Positions 14,552 to 21,073 of a DNA stretch of 21,073 nt are shown here, piece by piece. A program made the translations under genes and the position numbers. The DNA comes from Bacilli bacterium (GTDB lineage Bacteria > Bacillota_I > Bacilli_A > RF39 > UBA660), in contig JAEDGC010000029.1 in the NCBI GenBank assembly GCA_016297695.1, positions 1 through 21,073 on the forward strand. The letters are read 5' to 3'. The notes under the pieces were generated by a model. It was not told the origin of the DNA and ran no database searches. It saw only the letters and a list, made by a program, of their open reading frames with translations. The first letter of the stretch is position 1, and every line of letters begins with the position of its first letter.

Positions 14552-15886
14552 ATGCATAAAGTACTCGATTTTTTAAATAAAAATTTAAATGATAATGATA
14601 AAGTTGTTGTAGCATGTTCTTATGGGCCTGATTCAATGGCTTTACTTGATATTTTAGTAAAAGATACAATAAAAAATTTAAATATAATCGTAGCACATGT
14701 AAATCATAATGTTAGATTAGAAAGTGATAATGAAGAAATTTGTTTGAAAAAATATTGTGAAGATAATAATCTTGTTTTTGAAAGTATGAAAATAAATAAA
14801 ATTAATAAGAATAATTTTGAAATGGAAGCTAGAAAAATAAGATATAATTTCTTTGAAAAAATTATCAAAAAATATGATGCTAAAGTATTATTTACAGCTC
14901 ATCATGGTGATGATTTAATTGAAACAGTATTAATGCGTTTAAATAGAGGAAGTACATTAAAAGGATATAAAGGAATTGATTTAATTACAAAGAAAAATAA
15001 TTATAAAATCATGAGGCCATTTTTATATATTACTAAAAATGATATTTTAAAATATTTAGAAAAAAATAATATATTGTATGCAATTGATTTTACAAATAAT
15101 GATGAAATTCACACAAGAAATAGATTTAGACATAATGTATTACCGTTTTTGAAAAAAGAAAATGAAAATGTACATTTAAAATATTTAGATTATTCTTTAG
15201 AATTAAAACTTTATGATAATTTTGTAGAGAAATATATAGAAAAAGAGTGCAAGGATATAATTAATAAAAATATAATTAATATTATAAAATTCAAAAGTGA
15301 AGATATATTAATTCAAAATAAATTGTTAGAAAAATTATTAGAATATATTTATGATGGTCATTTAGAAATAATTAGCAAAGTTCATGTTGAAAATATAAAA
15401 TATTTAATAAATAAAAATATTAATAATACTAAAATAGATTTACCAAATGGTTTTATTGGAATTATCGAATTTAATGAATTTAAAATAATAAAAAAAATAA
15501 TAAAAGAAGATTTTGATATTATATTTGAAAAATCTTTAGAATTTAATAATTTTGTGTTAAAACAAATAAATAAAAATGATGAAAAATCAAATTATGTAAT
15601 ACGATTAAATAGTGATGATATTAAATTGCCGATTCATGTTAGAAATAGAATTAATGGCGATAAAATGTTAGTTAAAAATTTAAATCATTATAAAAAAGTA
15701 AGTGATATATTAACTAATGATAAAATAAAATATGAAATTCGTCAGAATATTCCAATTATCACAGACGATAATAATAAAATATTATGGATACCTGGTGTAA
15801 AAAAATCGAATTTTGATAAGGAAATTAATGAAAAGTATGATATAATAATAAAGTATATCTTAAAAGAGGAGGAAAATAATGAATAA
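14552..15886 (+). CDS. tilS: tRNA(Ile)-lysidine synthase
   Basis: TilS attaches lysine to C34 of tRNA-Ile (anticodon CAU) using ATP, which lets it read AUA codons. That is essential in an AUA-rich genome like this. The 444-aa protein starts behind GAGGTAAG. The ATP-binding PP-loop is at residues 23-28 (SYGPDS, usually SGGxDS), followed by AHVNHNVR, then FTAHHGDDLIETVLMRLNRGS and the RPFLYITKNDI / DFTNND / RNRFRHNVLPFL motifs. The C-terminal domain (about 350-440) has a RNRINGDKM segment. The gene overlaps ftsH by 8 bp, as is common in Firmicutes, where tilS, hpt and ftsH cluster; hpt is absent here. Confidence 0.94.
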   Translation: MHKVLDFLNKNLNDNDKVVVACSYGPDSMALLDILVKDTIKNLNIIVAHVNHNVRLESDNEEICLKKYCEDNNLVFESMKINKINKNNFEMEARKIRYNFFEKIIKKYDAKVLFTAHHGDDLIETVLMRLNRGSTLKGYKGIDLITKKNNYKIMRPFLYITKNDILKYLEKNNILYAIDFTNNDEIHTRNRFRHNVLPFLKKENENVHLKYLDYSLELKLYDNFVEKYIEKECKDIINKNIINIIKFKSEDILIQNKLLEKLLEYIYDGHLEIISKVHVENIKYLINKNINNTKIDLPNGFIGIIEFNEFKIIKKIIKEDFDIIFEKSLEFNNFVLKQINKNDEKSNYVIRLNSDDIKLPIHVRNRINGDKMLVKNLNHYKKVSDILTNDKIKYEIRQNIPIITDDNNKILWIPGVKKSNFDKEINEKYDIIIKYILKEEENNE

Positions 15887-17855
15887 AAAGAATAATAATG
15901 TTTTTAAAAATATATTTCCATACTTAGTTTTATGTTGTATTATTACTGCTGTTTTAATGTTTTTAAATTATGGTGGTAATATAACACATAATATGTCTAC
16001 TGGAGATTTATTAAATAACATTAATAAAGAAAATGTTACAGAACTAGTAATTACACCAAAAAGTAGTGAGAGTGTTTACTATATTACTGGTAAATTAAAA
16101 GATTATAAAGACAATGAATCTTTTGAAGCGAAAGTAATTGAAGCTGAGATAGATGAAATTACAGAGTATGCTACTACTCACAAATTAAAAACTTATAAAA
16201 ATGAAAGTGATCCAGGATCAAGTCAATTACTATATATATTAGTAAATGTATTACCTCTAGTAGTATTAGTAATACTTTCTTATGTATTATTTAGTAAAAT
16301 GGCTAGCGGTAATAAAAATTCTATGGATTTTGGTAGAAGTAGAGCAAAATTATCAGAAGATGGTGGAAATGTTAAATTTGATTCTGTTGCGGGACTTGAA
16401 GAAGAAAAAGAAGAAGTTGCAGAATTAATTGATTTCTTAAAAAATCCTAAAAAATTTCAAAAATTAGGTGCAAGAATACCTAAAGGAGTTTTATTAGTAG
16501 GCCCTCCAGGAACAGGAAAAACATTACTTGCAAAAGCTGTAGCTGGCGAAGCTAATGTTCCATTCTTTTATATAAGTGGTTCAGATTTTGTTGAATTATT
16601 TGTAGGAGTAGGAGCATCACGTGTACGTGATATGTTTAAAGAAGCTAAAAGATGTGCACCTTGTTTAATCTTTATTGATGAGATAGATGCAGTAGGACGT
16701 CAAAGAGGTTCAGGTATTGGTGGAGGACATGATGAAAGAGAACAAACATTAAACCAATTATTAACTGAAATGGATGGCTTTGGAGCTAATGAAGGTATAA
16801 TTATAATAGCTGCAACTAACCGTCCAGATGTTCTTGATCCTGCACTTCTTCGTCCAGGAAGATTTGATAGACAAGTAACAGTTTCTTTACCAGATTCAAA
16901 AGCTCGTGAAGAAATATTAAAAGTACATGCTAAAAACAAAATTTTTGATAAAAATATTAATCTTAAAAATGTTGCTCAAAGAACCCCAGGATATAGTGGT
17001 GCAGACCTTGAAAACTTACTTAATGAAGCCGCATTGCTTGCAGTAAGAAGAAATAAGAATGCAATTGGAATGCCAGAAATAGATGAAGCTACAGATAGAG
17101 TTTTGATGGGACCTGCTAAAACTTCAAGAGTAATTACACCAGCAGAAAAAAAACTTGTTGCAATCCATGAAGCTGGTCATGCTGTATTAGGTATAAAACT
17201 TGAAAATGCCCAAGAAGTTCACAAAATTACTATTATTCCTCGTGGTATGGCTGGTGGTTACACTATGATGTTACCTAAGGAAGAAAAAATTGCAATAATG
17301 ACTAAAAATGAATTGCTTGCTCACATTACTGGTTTACTAGGCGGTAGAGCTAGTGAAGAATTATTTTTAGGAGAAATTACAACTGGTGCTTCTGATGATT
17401 TTAAAAAAGCCACAAATGTTGCAAGAAGTATGGTTACTGAATACGGAATGAGTGATTTAGGACCAATGCAATATGAACAACAAAGTGGTGAGAATGTTTT
17501 CTTAGGTAGAGATTACAATAAATCTAAAAATTATTCTGACCAAGTTGCTTTAGAAATAGATCAAGCTTCAAGAAAAATTATTGAAGAATGTTATGCTAAA
17601 GCTAAAAAAGTATTAAAAGAAAATGAAAAATTAGTTAACTTATTAGCAGATGCCTTAATTGCAAATGAAACATTAACAAAAGAACAAATAGAATCTTTAG
17701 TTCTTTATGGTAAAATTTGTGATCCAGAAGATTGTCCAGCAACAAGTGAACCAACACTTTTAAAATTAAGAGAAATGGCAAAGGCAAAAAAAATTAAAGG
17801 ATATACAAAGCTTACTAAAGAAGAACTTTTAGATATATTAAAAGATGAGGAATAA
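15879..17855 (+). CDS. ftsH: FtsH ATP-dependent membrane zinc protease
   Basis: FtsH is a hexameric AAA+ protease of the inner face of the membrane that degrades misfolded membrane proteins and regulators. The 658-aa chain has two TM segments (about 11-30 and 117-138) around an extracellular domain. Then come Walker A GPPGTGKT (208-215), Walker B LIFIDEID (263-270), the second region of homology near RPGRFD (325-330), and the zinc motif HEAGH (430-434) with a third ligand near Asp507. After the usual end it carries a tail (about 620-658) resembling a Rho_N/SAP motif: LLKLREMAKAKKIKGYTKL then TKEELLDIL. That tail is not typical of FtsH. The gene overlaps tilS by 8 bp and is followed by a terminator. 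Confidence 0.96.
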   Translation: MNKKNNNVFKNIFPYLVLCCIITAVLMFLNYGGNITHNMSTGDLLNNINKENVTELVITPKSSESVYYITGKLKDYKDNESFEAKVIEAEIDEITEYATTHKLKTYKNESDPGSSQLLYILVNVLPLVVLVILSYVLFSKMASGNKNSMDFGRSRAKLSEDGGNVKFDSVAGLEEEKEEVAELIDFLKNPKKFQKLGARIPKGVLLVGPPGTGKTLLAKAVAGEANVPFFYISGSDFVELFVGVGASRVRDMFKEAKRCAPCLIFIDEIDAVGRQRGSGIGGGHDEREQTLNQLLTEMDGFGANEGIIIIAATNRPDVLDPALLRPGRFDRQVTVSLPDSKAREEILKVHAKNKIFDKNINLKNVAQRTPGYSGADLENLLNEAALLAVRRNKNAIGMPEIDEATDRVLMGPAKTSRVITPAEKKLVAIHEAGHAVLGIKLENAQEVHKITIIPRGMAGGYTMMLPKEEKIAIMTKNELLAHITGLLGGRASEELFLGEITTGASDDFKKATNVARSMVTEYGMSDLGPMQYEQQSGENVFLGRDYNKSKNYSDQVALEIDQASRKIIEECYAKAKKVLKENEKLVNLLADALIANETLTKEQIESLVLYGKICDPEDCPATSEPTLLKLREMAKAKKIKGYTKLTKEELLDILKDEE

Positions 17856-17870
17856 AATTTATAATAAAAA

Positions 17871-17898
17871 ATTGGCTTAAAAATAGCCGATTTTTTTC
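17871..17898 (+). terminator. Terminator of the prfB-tilS-ftsH unit
   Basis: AATTGGCT (17871-17878), loop TAAAAAT, AGCCGATT (17886-17893, one G-U), then a run of Ts. It is nearly identical to the hairpin at 20991-21019. Confidence 0.85.
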
Positions 17899-17899
17899 T

Positions 17900-17929
17900 T
17901 GACGACAGCCTCTGGTGGTGGGTATACTA
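17900..17929 (+). promoter_or_regulatory. Promoter of the tail-collar-like surface gene
   Basis: TTGACG (17900-17905), an 18-bp spacer and TATACT (17924-17929). It starts two bases after the ftsH terminator T run. A second TATACT follows at 17941-17946. Confidence 0.65.
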
Positions 17930-17965
17930 ATAATATAGAATATACTAGTAGGGAGAATTAATAAT

Positions 17966-19018
17966 ATGCCAAAGTTACAAAAATTTAAAAAAGATAATAA
18001 AAAAATAACAACTAAAAATATGATTGTATCACTATCTATAATAATGTGTTTACTAATTGTAGTTGTTATAACAAAATCCTATGCAATATATAAAATGCAA
18101 AAAGAATTTGATGTAATAAAAAATCAAATAGGAAACTACTCAATGGGAGATGTAAGAGTAGCAGTATTAGTAGATGGAAAAGAAACAGATACATTTCCAA
18201 GTTATGAGACAAATTACAAAGTAGAAAGTATTGAATGTAGTAATGGAGTAACAGCAACATTTGATACAATAAATTGGCAAATAAATATAGCAGATATGAG
18301 TGCAACAAGTACAAAATGTACAGTATCATTTAATTCAAAAGAAACAAATGAAACAACACCTGTTTCATATACCAAAGAAGAATTAGTAGCATTAAATGAA
18401 GAATATCAAAATATCGCAGTAAATGAAGTGAAATCACAAGTAATTGATAGTGTATATCCAGTAGGAAGCATATACATGTCAACAGAAGATGATACAATAG
18501 AAAAGGTCCAAGATAAATTCGGTGGAACATGGGTAAAATATTCATCTGGAACGACTTTAGTTGGGGATGATGGAACAAATTATATAACAAATGATTCAAC
18601 AAAAGGAAGTGGAGGTTCATCAACTGCAACTTTAAGTAATAAAAATATTCCATCTTTAAGCGTAACAGGAACTACAAATTCAACGGGATCAGGTTACAGT
18701 ATTGGTTATACTTATTCAGCAAGAACATCGACAACTGGAAATGCAATGAGTTATCGTGCTGTTTATGATGCTGGTACAAGCTATTCTAATAATCATTTTG
18801 TTGGATATGGAGGATATAATGGATATGCCGCAGCTACTGATAAAAATTATCCTGGAGCAGCTCATACCCATAATTATAATGATTATTATGCTAATACAAT
18901 AAAAGGCGTAGAAGCTCATACTCATACATTTACTGGAAATTATACTAATAATTCTCAAGAAAGCATTAATATACAAAATCCATATACAGTAGTGTATATG
19001 TATAAAAGAACGGCATAA
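17966..19018 (+). CDS. Membrane-anchored protein with a phage tail-collar-like domain
   Basis: This 350-aa protein starts behind AGGGAG. Residues 1-18 are basic and 19-38 hydrophobic, an N-terminal anchor ending KSYAIYK. A segment at about 60-125 has a Cys pair (Cys91, Cys118). Residues 161-350 resemble a phage baseplate/tail-collar receptor module: YPVGSIYMS (164-172), FGGTWVK (185-191), a Ser/Thr/Gly-rich centre, HTH metal-binding-like triplets at 300-302 and 318-320, and a terminal YTVVYMYKRTA. In phage fibres such His-x-His pairs hold metal ions in a trimeric spike. No other phage structural genes are nearby. The protein is probably exported and displayed on the surface, perhaps as an adhesin. 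It shares its anchor style with the gene at 19450. Confidence 0.8.
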   Translation: MPKLQKFKKDNKKITTKNMIVSLSIIMCLLIVVVITKSYAIYKMQKEFDVIKNQIGNYSMGDVRVAVLVDGKETDTFPSYETNYKVESIECSNGVTATFDTINWQINIADMSATSTKCTVSFNSKETNETTPVSYTKEELVALNEEYQNIAVNEVKSQVIDSVYPVGSIYMSTEDDTIEKVQDKFGGTWVKYSSGTTLVGDDGTNYITNDSTKGSGGSSTATLSNKNIPSLSVTGTTNSTGSGYSIGYTYSARTSTTGNAMSYRAVYDAGTSYSNNHFVGYGGYNGYAAATDKNYPGAAHTHNYNDYYANTIKGVEAHTHTFTGNYTNNSQESINIQNPYTVVYMYKRTA

Positions 19019-19040
19019 ATTCACAAAAGTGAATTTTTTT
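19018..19040 (+). terminator. Terminator after the tail-collar-like gene
   Basis: AATTCAC (19018-19024), AAAA loop, GTGAATT (19029-19035), then a run of Ts. It begins at the last base of the stop codon. Confidence 0.85.
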
Positions 19041-19060
19041 GTCGATAAATGTCGAAAGTA

Positions 19061-19088
19061 TTACAAAAGAAAAATAAGGATATATAAT
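19061..19088 (+). promoter_or_regulatory. Promoter of the small membrane-toxin candidate
   Basis: TTACAA (19061-19066), a 16-bp spacer and consensus TATAAT (19083-19088). The transcript would start near 19095 and have a leader of about 87 nt. Confidence 0.65.
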
Positions 19089-19118
19089 AAACACTCGAGA
19101 AGCAGAAAAAAGATGTTT

Positions 19119-19176
19119 ATCACTTTTCTATCTAAGGACAAAAATTTTCAGGGGAGAAGAAGTAAAGGAAAGTGAT
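19119..19176 (+). promoter_or_regulatory. 5' UTR hairpin that can hide the toxin ribosome-binding site
   Basis: ATCACTTTTC (19119-19128) can pair along its whole length with GGAAAGTGAT (19167-19176), with one G-U. The 3' arm includes the GGA of the AAAGGA Shine-Dalgarno in front of the ATG at 19182. Long-range leader pairing that blocks translation of the full-length mRNA is known in several type I toxins. Confidence 0.55.
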
Positions 19177-19181
19177 TGGTT

Positions 19182-19262
19182 ATGGATAAAAAAGATTTAA
19201 CAATCTTTAGATTATTTGTAATTATTTTTATATTGCTTTATATACTTGTAAAAGTAATATAA
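19182..19262 (+). CDS. 26-aa membrane peptide, type I toxin candidate
   Basis: A 26-codon ORF begins behind AAAGGAAAG. The peptide has a charged head MDKKDLTIFR, then one unbroken hydrophobic helix (FVIIFILLYILV) and a short KVI tail, enough to span the membrane once. It has its own promoter, a leader that can fold over the ribosome-binding site, and a convergent RNA on the other strand. This is the organisation of type I toxins such as BsrE/BsrG and TxpA of Bacillus subtilis, although I see no sequence similarity to them. It sits between two surface-protein genes. A small membrane-protein accessory role is the alternative. Confidence 0.6.
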   Translation: MDKKDLTIFRLFVIIFILLYILVKVI

Positions 19263-19267
19263 GGTAA

Positions 19268-19358
19268 TATAAAAAGCATCTTTATTCTAAACCTGAATAA
19301 AGGTGCTTAGACACACAAGTGGTAAGCATCAGTCCTTAAAGAATGTCTGCATCTCACT
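19268..19358 (-). ncRNA. Convergent antisense-strand RNA, antitoxin candidate
   Basis: The minus-strand promoter has TTGTCA (plus-strand 19388-19393), a 17-bp spacer and TGA-TATCAT (-10 at 19365-19370), a near-ideal extended promoter. Transcription would start near 19358 and end at the hairpin 19274-19308, which is followed on the minus strand by a run of Us. This gives an RNA of about 90 nt with no ORF. It is complementary to the 3' UTR of the toxin-candidate mRNA, as RatA is to txpA and SR4 to bsrG. Confidence 0.55.
19270..19308 (-). terminator. Terminator of the antisense-strand RNA
   Basis: A 14-bp stem (AAGCATCTTTATTC 19274-19287 with GAATAAAGGTGCTT 19295-19308, one G-T pair) and a 7-nt loop. 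The T run lies on the minus-strand side only (plus-strand A tract 19271-19275). On the plus strand the hairpin is followed by AGACAC, so it would not terminate there. Confidence 0.75.
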
Positions 19359-19364
19359 AAATAA

Positions 19365-19416
19365 ATGATATCATACTTTTTATCTATTGACAATAGACTG
19401 AGTAGATTTGTATACT
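19365..19416. promoter_or_regulatory. Divergent promoters sharing one -35 palindrome
   Basis: CTATTGACAATAG (19384-19396) is a perfect 6-bp inverted repeat around a central A. It provides TTGACA (19387-19392) for a plus-strand promoter with TATACT at 19411-19416 (18-bp spacer), which serves the glycine-rich surface gene. It also provides TTGTCA for the minus-strand antisense RNA, with TATCAT at 19365-19370 (17-bp spacer). RNA polymerase cannot occupy both promoters at once. Confidence 0.7.
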
Positions 19417-19449
19417 TATTGTATGTATTAATATAATAGGTGCGTAAAT

Positions 19450-20958
19450 ATGTTCAATTTGAAAAGATTTAATAAAGATAAAAAAATAAAATATTCTATA
19501 GTTTTATTAATATTATCAACAGTATTAATTATTTTTGTTGTGTTATTAAGAATATATAAGACATTTGCAATATATAAAATAGATAAAGAATATGATTTAA
19601 TTGTATCTAAAATTGGAGATTTTCGTGGTTTAAATTTAATAACTAAATATTATATAAATGGTATAGAGAATAGTAATATTCCAACAGATAAAAATTATGA
19701 AGTATATGTTACATGTGATAATGCTAATGGTTCATGGAATTATAATAATTGGAAATTAAATATCGAAGATGCAACAAAGTACAAAGTAAATTGCGAAATT
19801 GATTTTTATGAAAAATATGTATTAGCAAGTGCAAATTCAACAACTAGTACGATAGTAGCAAATTATAGTAATATAGAGAATATAAGTTCAAATTATTATT
19901 TATACGGAACAGATAAAAATAATTTGAATCAAAAAAATAATGATATAACAAATTTAAATAGTGATACAACATATTATTTTAAAAAATGTTATGAATATAA
20001 TAATGAAGAAATATGCTCAAATGTAAGCAGTTTACTTACAGGTGGAAAAGTGACTGATTTTGATTATAATGGCACAACTGGTGCAGACGGTAGTGAACAA
20101 ACATATACAACAGTATGTAACGGTACTTATAAAATGGAGACTTGGGGAGCCCAAGGTGGTGATTCACTAAATGGATATTTGGGTGGATATGGAGGATATT
20201 CTACTGGTAAAATAAAATTATCAAAAAATGAAATAGTATATATTAATGTAGGTGGTCAAGGAGTCAATCCAACATCCAAAAGTTGTAATATTCCAGGTGG
20301 ATATAACGGCGGTGGATTTTCTCAATCATGTGAAGGAAGCTGGAGTATAAATAATGTGAGAGCTGCTTCTGGAGGAGGAGCAACTCACATTGCTTTACAA
20401 TCAGGATTATTGTCATCGTTAGAAAATAATTTGGCTAAATTATTAATTGTATCAGGAGGTGGAGGAGGTTCTGATTATAGTCACTTTGCATCAAATAATT
20501 ATTATTATTCAAACGGAGGACATGGTGGCGGATATGTAGGTGGTTCGTCATATAATGGTATATCATTATGGCAAATAGAAAATAATTTTGTACCTGTTCC
20601 TGGTGGTGGACAATCATATGTAGACAGCATTGAAGGAGGTCAGGCTAATTATTCTACTAAAGCTAAATCTGGAACTTTTGGTAAGGGTGCAGATGCTAAT
20701 TTTTCGACTGAAGCTGGAGCCGGTGGAGGATTTTTTGGTGGCGGAGTTGGCAAAAATTGGTCAGGAAGTGGTGGATCTGGATACATAGGAAATCCACTAT
20801 TAACAAATAAAACAATGTATTGTTATGAATGTGAAGAATCCAATGAAGAAAATACAAAAACTGTATCTACTACTTGTTCAAGTTCAACTCCAACACAAAA
20901 TTGTGCAAAAATTGGCAATGGCTATGTAAGAATAACAATAGAGGAATGTTCAATATAA
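19450..20958 (+). CDS. Membrane-anchored surface protein with glycine-rich ALK-type domain
   Basis: This 502-aa protein starts at an ATG 7 nt after AGGTG. It has a basic head and a hydrophobic anchor (about 14-37) ending KTFAIYKIDKEYDLI, close in design to the gene at 17966. Residues about 127-195 look like a fibronectin type III-like unit (SSNYYLYGTD, NSDTTYYFKKCYEY). From about 208 a glycine-rich domain follows: TYKMETWGAQGGDS, GYGGYSTGKI, VYINVGGQG, GGYNGGG, ASGGGATHIA, LLIVSGGGGGS, and a final GGSGYIGN. This pattern is that of the glycine-rich domain also seen in ALK/LTK receptors and many gut-bacterial surface proteins. Several Cys pairs could form disulphides. A role in adhesion or ligand binding is inferred; no cell-wall sorting motif is present. 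Confidence 0.82.
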   Translation: MFNLKRFNKDKKIKYSIVLLILSTVLIIFVVLLRIYKTFAIYKIDKEYDLIVSKIGDFRGLNLITKYYINGIENSNIPTDKNYEVYVTCDNANGSWNYNNWKLNIEDATKYKVNCEIDFYEKYVLASANSTTSTIVANYSNIENISSNYYLYGTDKNNLNQKNNDITNLNSDTTYYFKKCYEYNNEEICSNVSSLLTGGKVTDFDYNGTTGADGSEQTYTTVCNGTYKMETWGAQGGDSLNGYLGGYGGYSTGKIKLSKNEIVYINVGGQGVNPTSKSCNIPGGYNGGGFSQSCEGSWSINNVRAASGGGATHIALQSGLLSSLENNLAKLLIVSGGGGGSDYSHFASNNYYYSNGGHGGGYVGGSSYNGISLWQIENNFVPVPGGGQSYVDSIEGGQANYSTKAKSGTFGKGADANFSTEAGAGGGFFGGGVGKNWSGSGGSGYIGNPLLTNKTMYCYECEESNEENTKTVSTTCSSSTPTQNCAKIGNGYVRITIEECSI

Positions 20959-20990
20959 GAAAAATTAACTATGTATATAATTACAATATA

Positions 20991-21019
20991 AAAATTGGTT
21001 TAAAAATAGCCAATTTTTT
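20991..21019 (+). terminator. Terminator after the glycine-rich surface gene
   Basis: AAAATTGGTT (20991-21000), loop TAAAAAT, AGCCAATTTT (21008-21017, one G-U) and Ts. It is nearly the same as the terminator at 17871-17898. The remaining 54 bases to the window edge show no gene. Confidence 0.85.
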
Positions 21020-21073
21020 CTTGGCAATTTGTCAAATTTTTAGACAGATGGTACAGGGGGTTTTAATTAAATT

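Noticed and set aside
18066..18653. Long minus-strand reading frames opposite the surface gene (also opposite 133-369, 8448-8735, 16700-16939 and 20435-20617)
   Set aside because: Low-complexity translations rich in Leu, Ile, Tyr or His and lacking ribosome-binding sites; they are antisense shadows of real genes.
20520..20540. CATGGTGGCGG in the glycine-rich gene, similar to the amidase junction CATGGTGGCAA
   Set aside because: It is in frame within the repetitive Gly-rich coding region and has no amidase 5' codons next to it, so it is not the partner attachment site.
17966..20958. Diversity-generating retroelement target in the collar-like or glycine-rich protein
   Set aside because: No reverse transcriptase and no template repeat are visible in the window.
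1..21073. CRISPR arrays, tRNA or rRNA genes, known riboswitches or T-boxes
   Set aside because: I saw no regularly spaced repeats, cloverleaf genes or conserved riboswitch cores on either strand by eye.

Overview
The window comes from a very AT-rich, low-GC Gram-positive bacterium. It looks like an uncultured gut Bacilli/Clostridia-type Firmicute. This rests on the base composition, AAGGAGG-type ribosome-binding sites, many short intrinsic terminators, the prfB-tilS-ftsH order and a CwlD-type amidase. UGA is a stop codon here: prfB keeps an in-frame UGA read by +1 frameshifting, so this is genetic code 11 and not the Mycoplasma code. Many promoters share an extended -10 of the form TGATATAAT.

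Positions 1 to about 8776 are the right part of an integrated mobile element whose left end lies outside the window. From left to right it holds: an XRE regulator with a membrane tail plus a small membrane protein; a complete ISLre2-type insertion sequence (935-2560) with 9-bp target duplications; a zinc-ribbon/GIY-YIG protein; a divergent pair made of a tandem-HTH regulator and a small membrane protein; and an unknown soluble protein. Next comes a 550-bp regulatory region with 10-bp repeats, strong promoters and three successive intrinsic terminators around a 49-codon ORF. It leads into a block of ArpU/sigma-like regulator, MazF-like toxin, a 71-aa ORF, a 49-aa ORF and a large serine recombinase. 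The recombinase ends 25 bp before the 3' part of a CwlD-like amidase gene. That gene is cut at its catalytic HGG motif, so this junction is taken as one attachment site of the element.

From 8776 to about 17.9 kb the DNA looks like host chromosome: the amidase remnant, a convergent zinc-dependent phospholipase C-like gene, a divergently transcribed Abi_2 (AbiD/AbiF-type HEPN) gene that abuts an HtrA-like protease gene, an unknown 310-aa protein, then prfB with its programmed frameshift, tilS and ftsH. The FtsH has an extra Rho_N-like C-terminal tail.

From about 17.9 kb to the right edge are two membrane-anchored surface protein genes with related N-terminal anchors. One ends in a phage tail-collar-like domain; the other carries a glycine-rich ALK-type domain. 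Near-identical terminators flank the pair. Between them lies a compact locus that looks like an undescribed type I toxin-antitoxin system: a 26-aa membrane peptide whose Shine-Dalgarno can be sequestered, faced by a convergent ~90-nt antisense-strand RNA with its own promoter and terminator.
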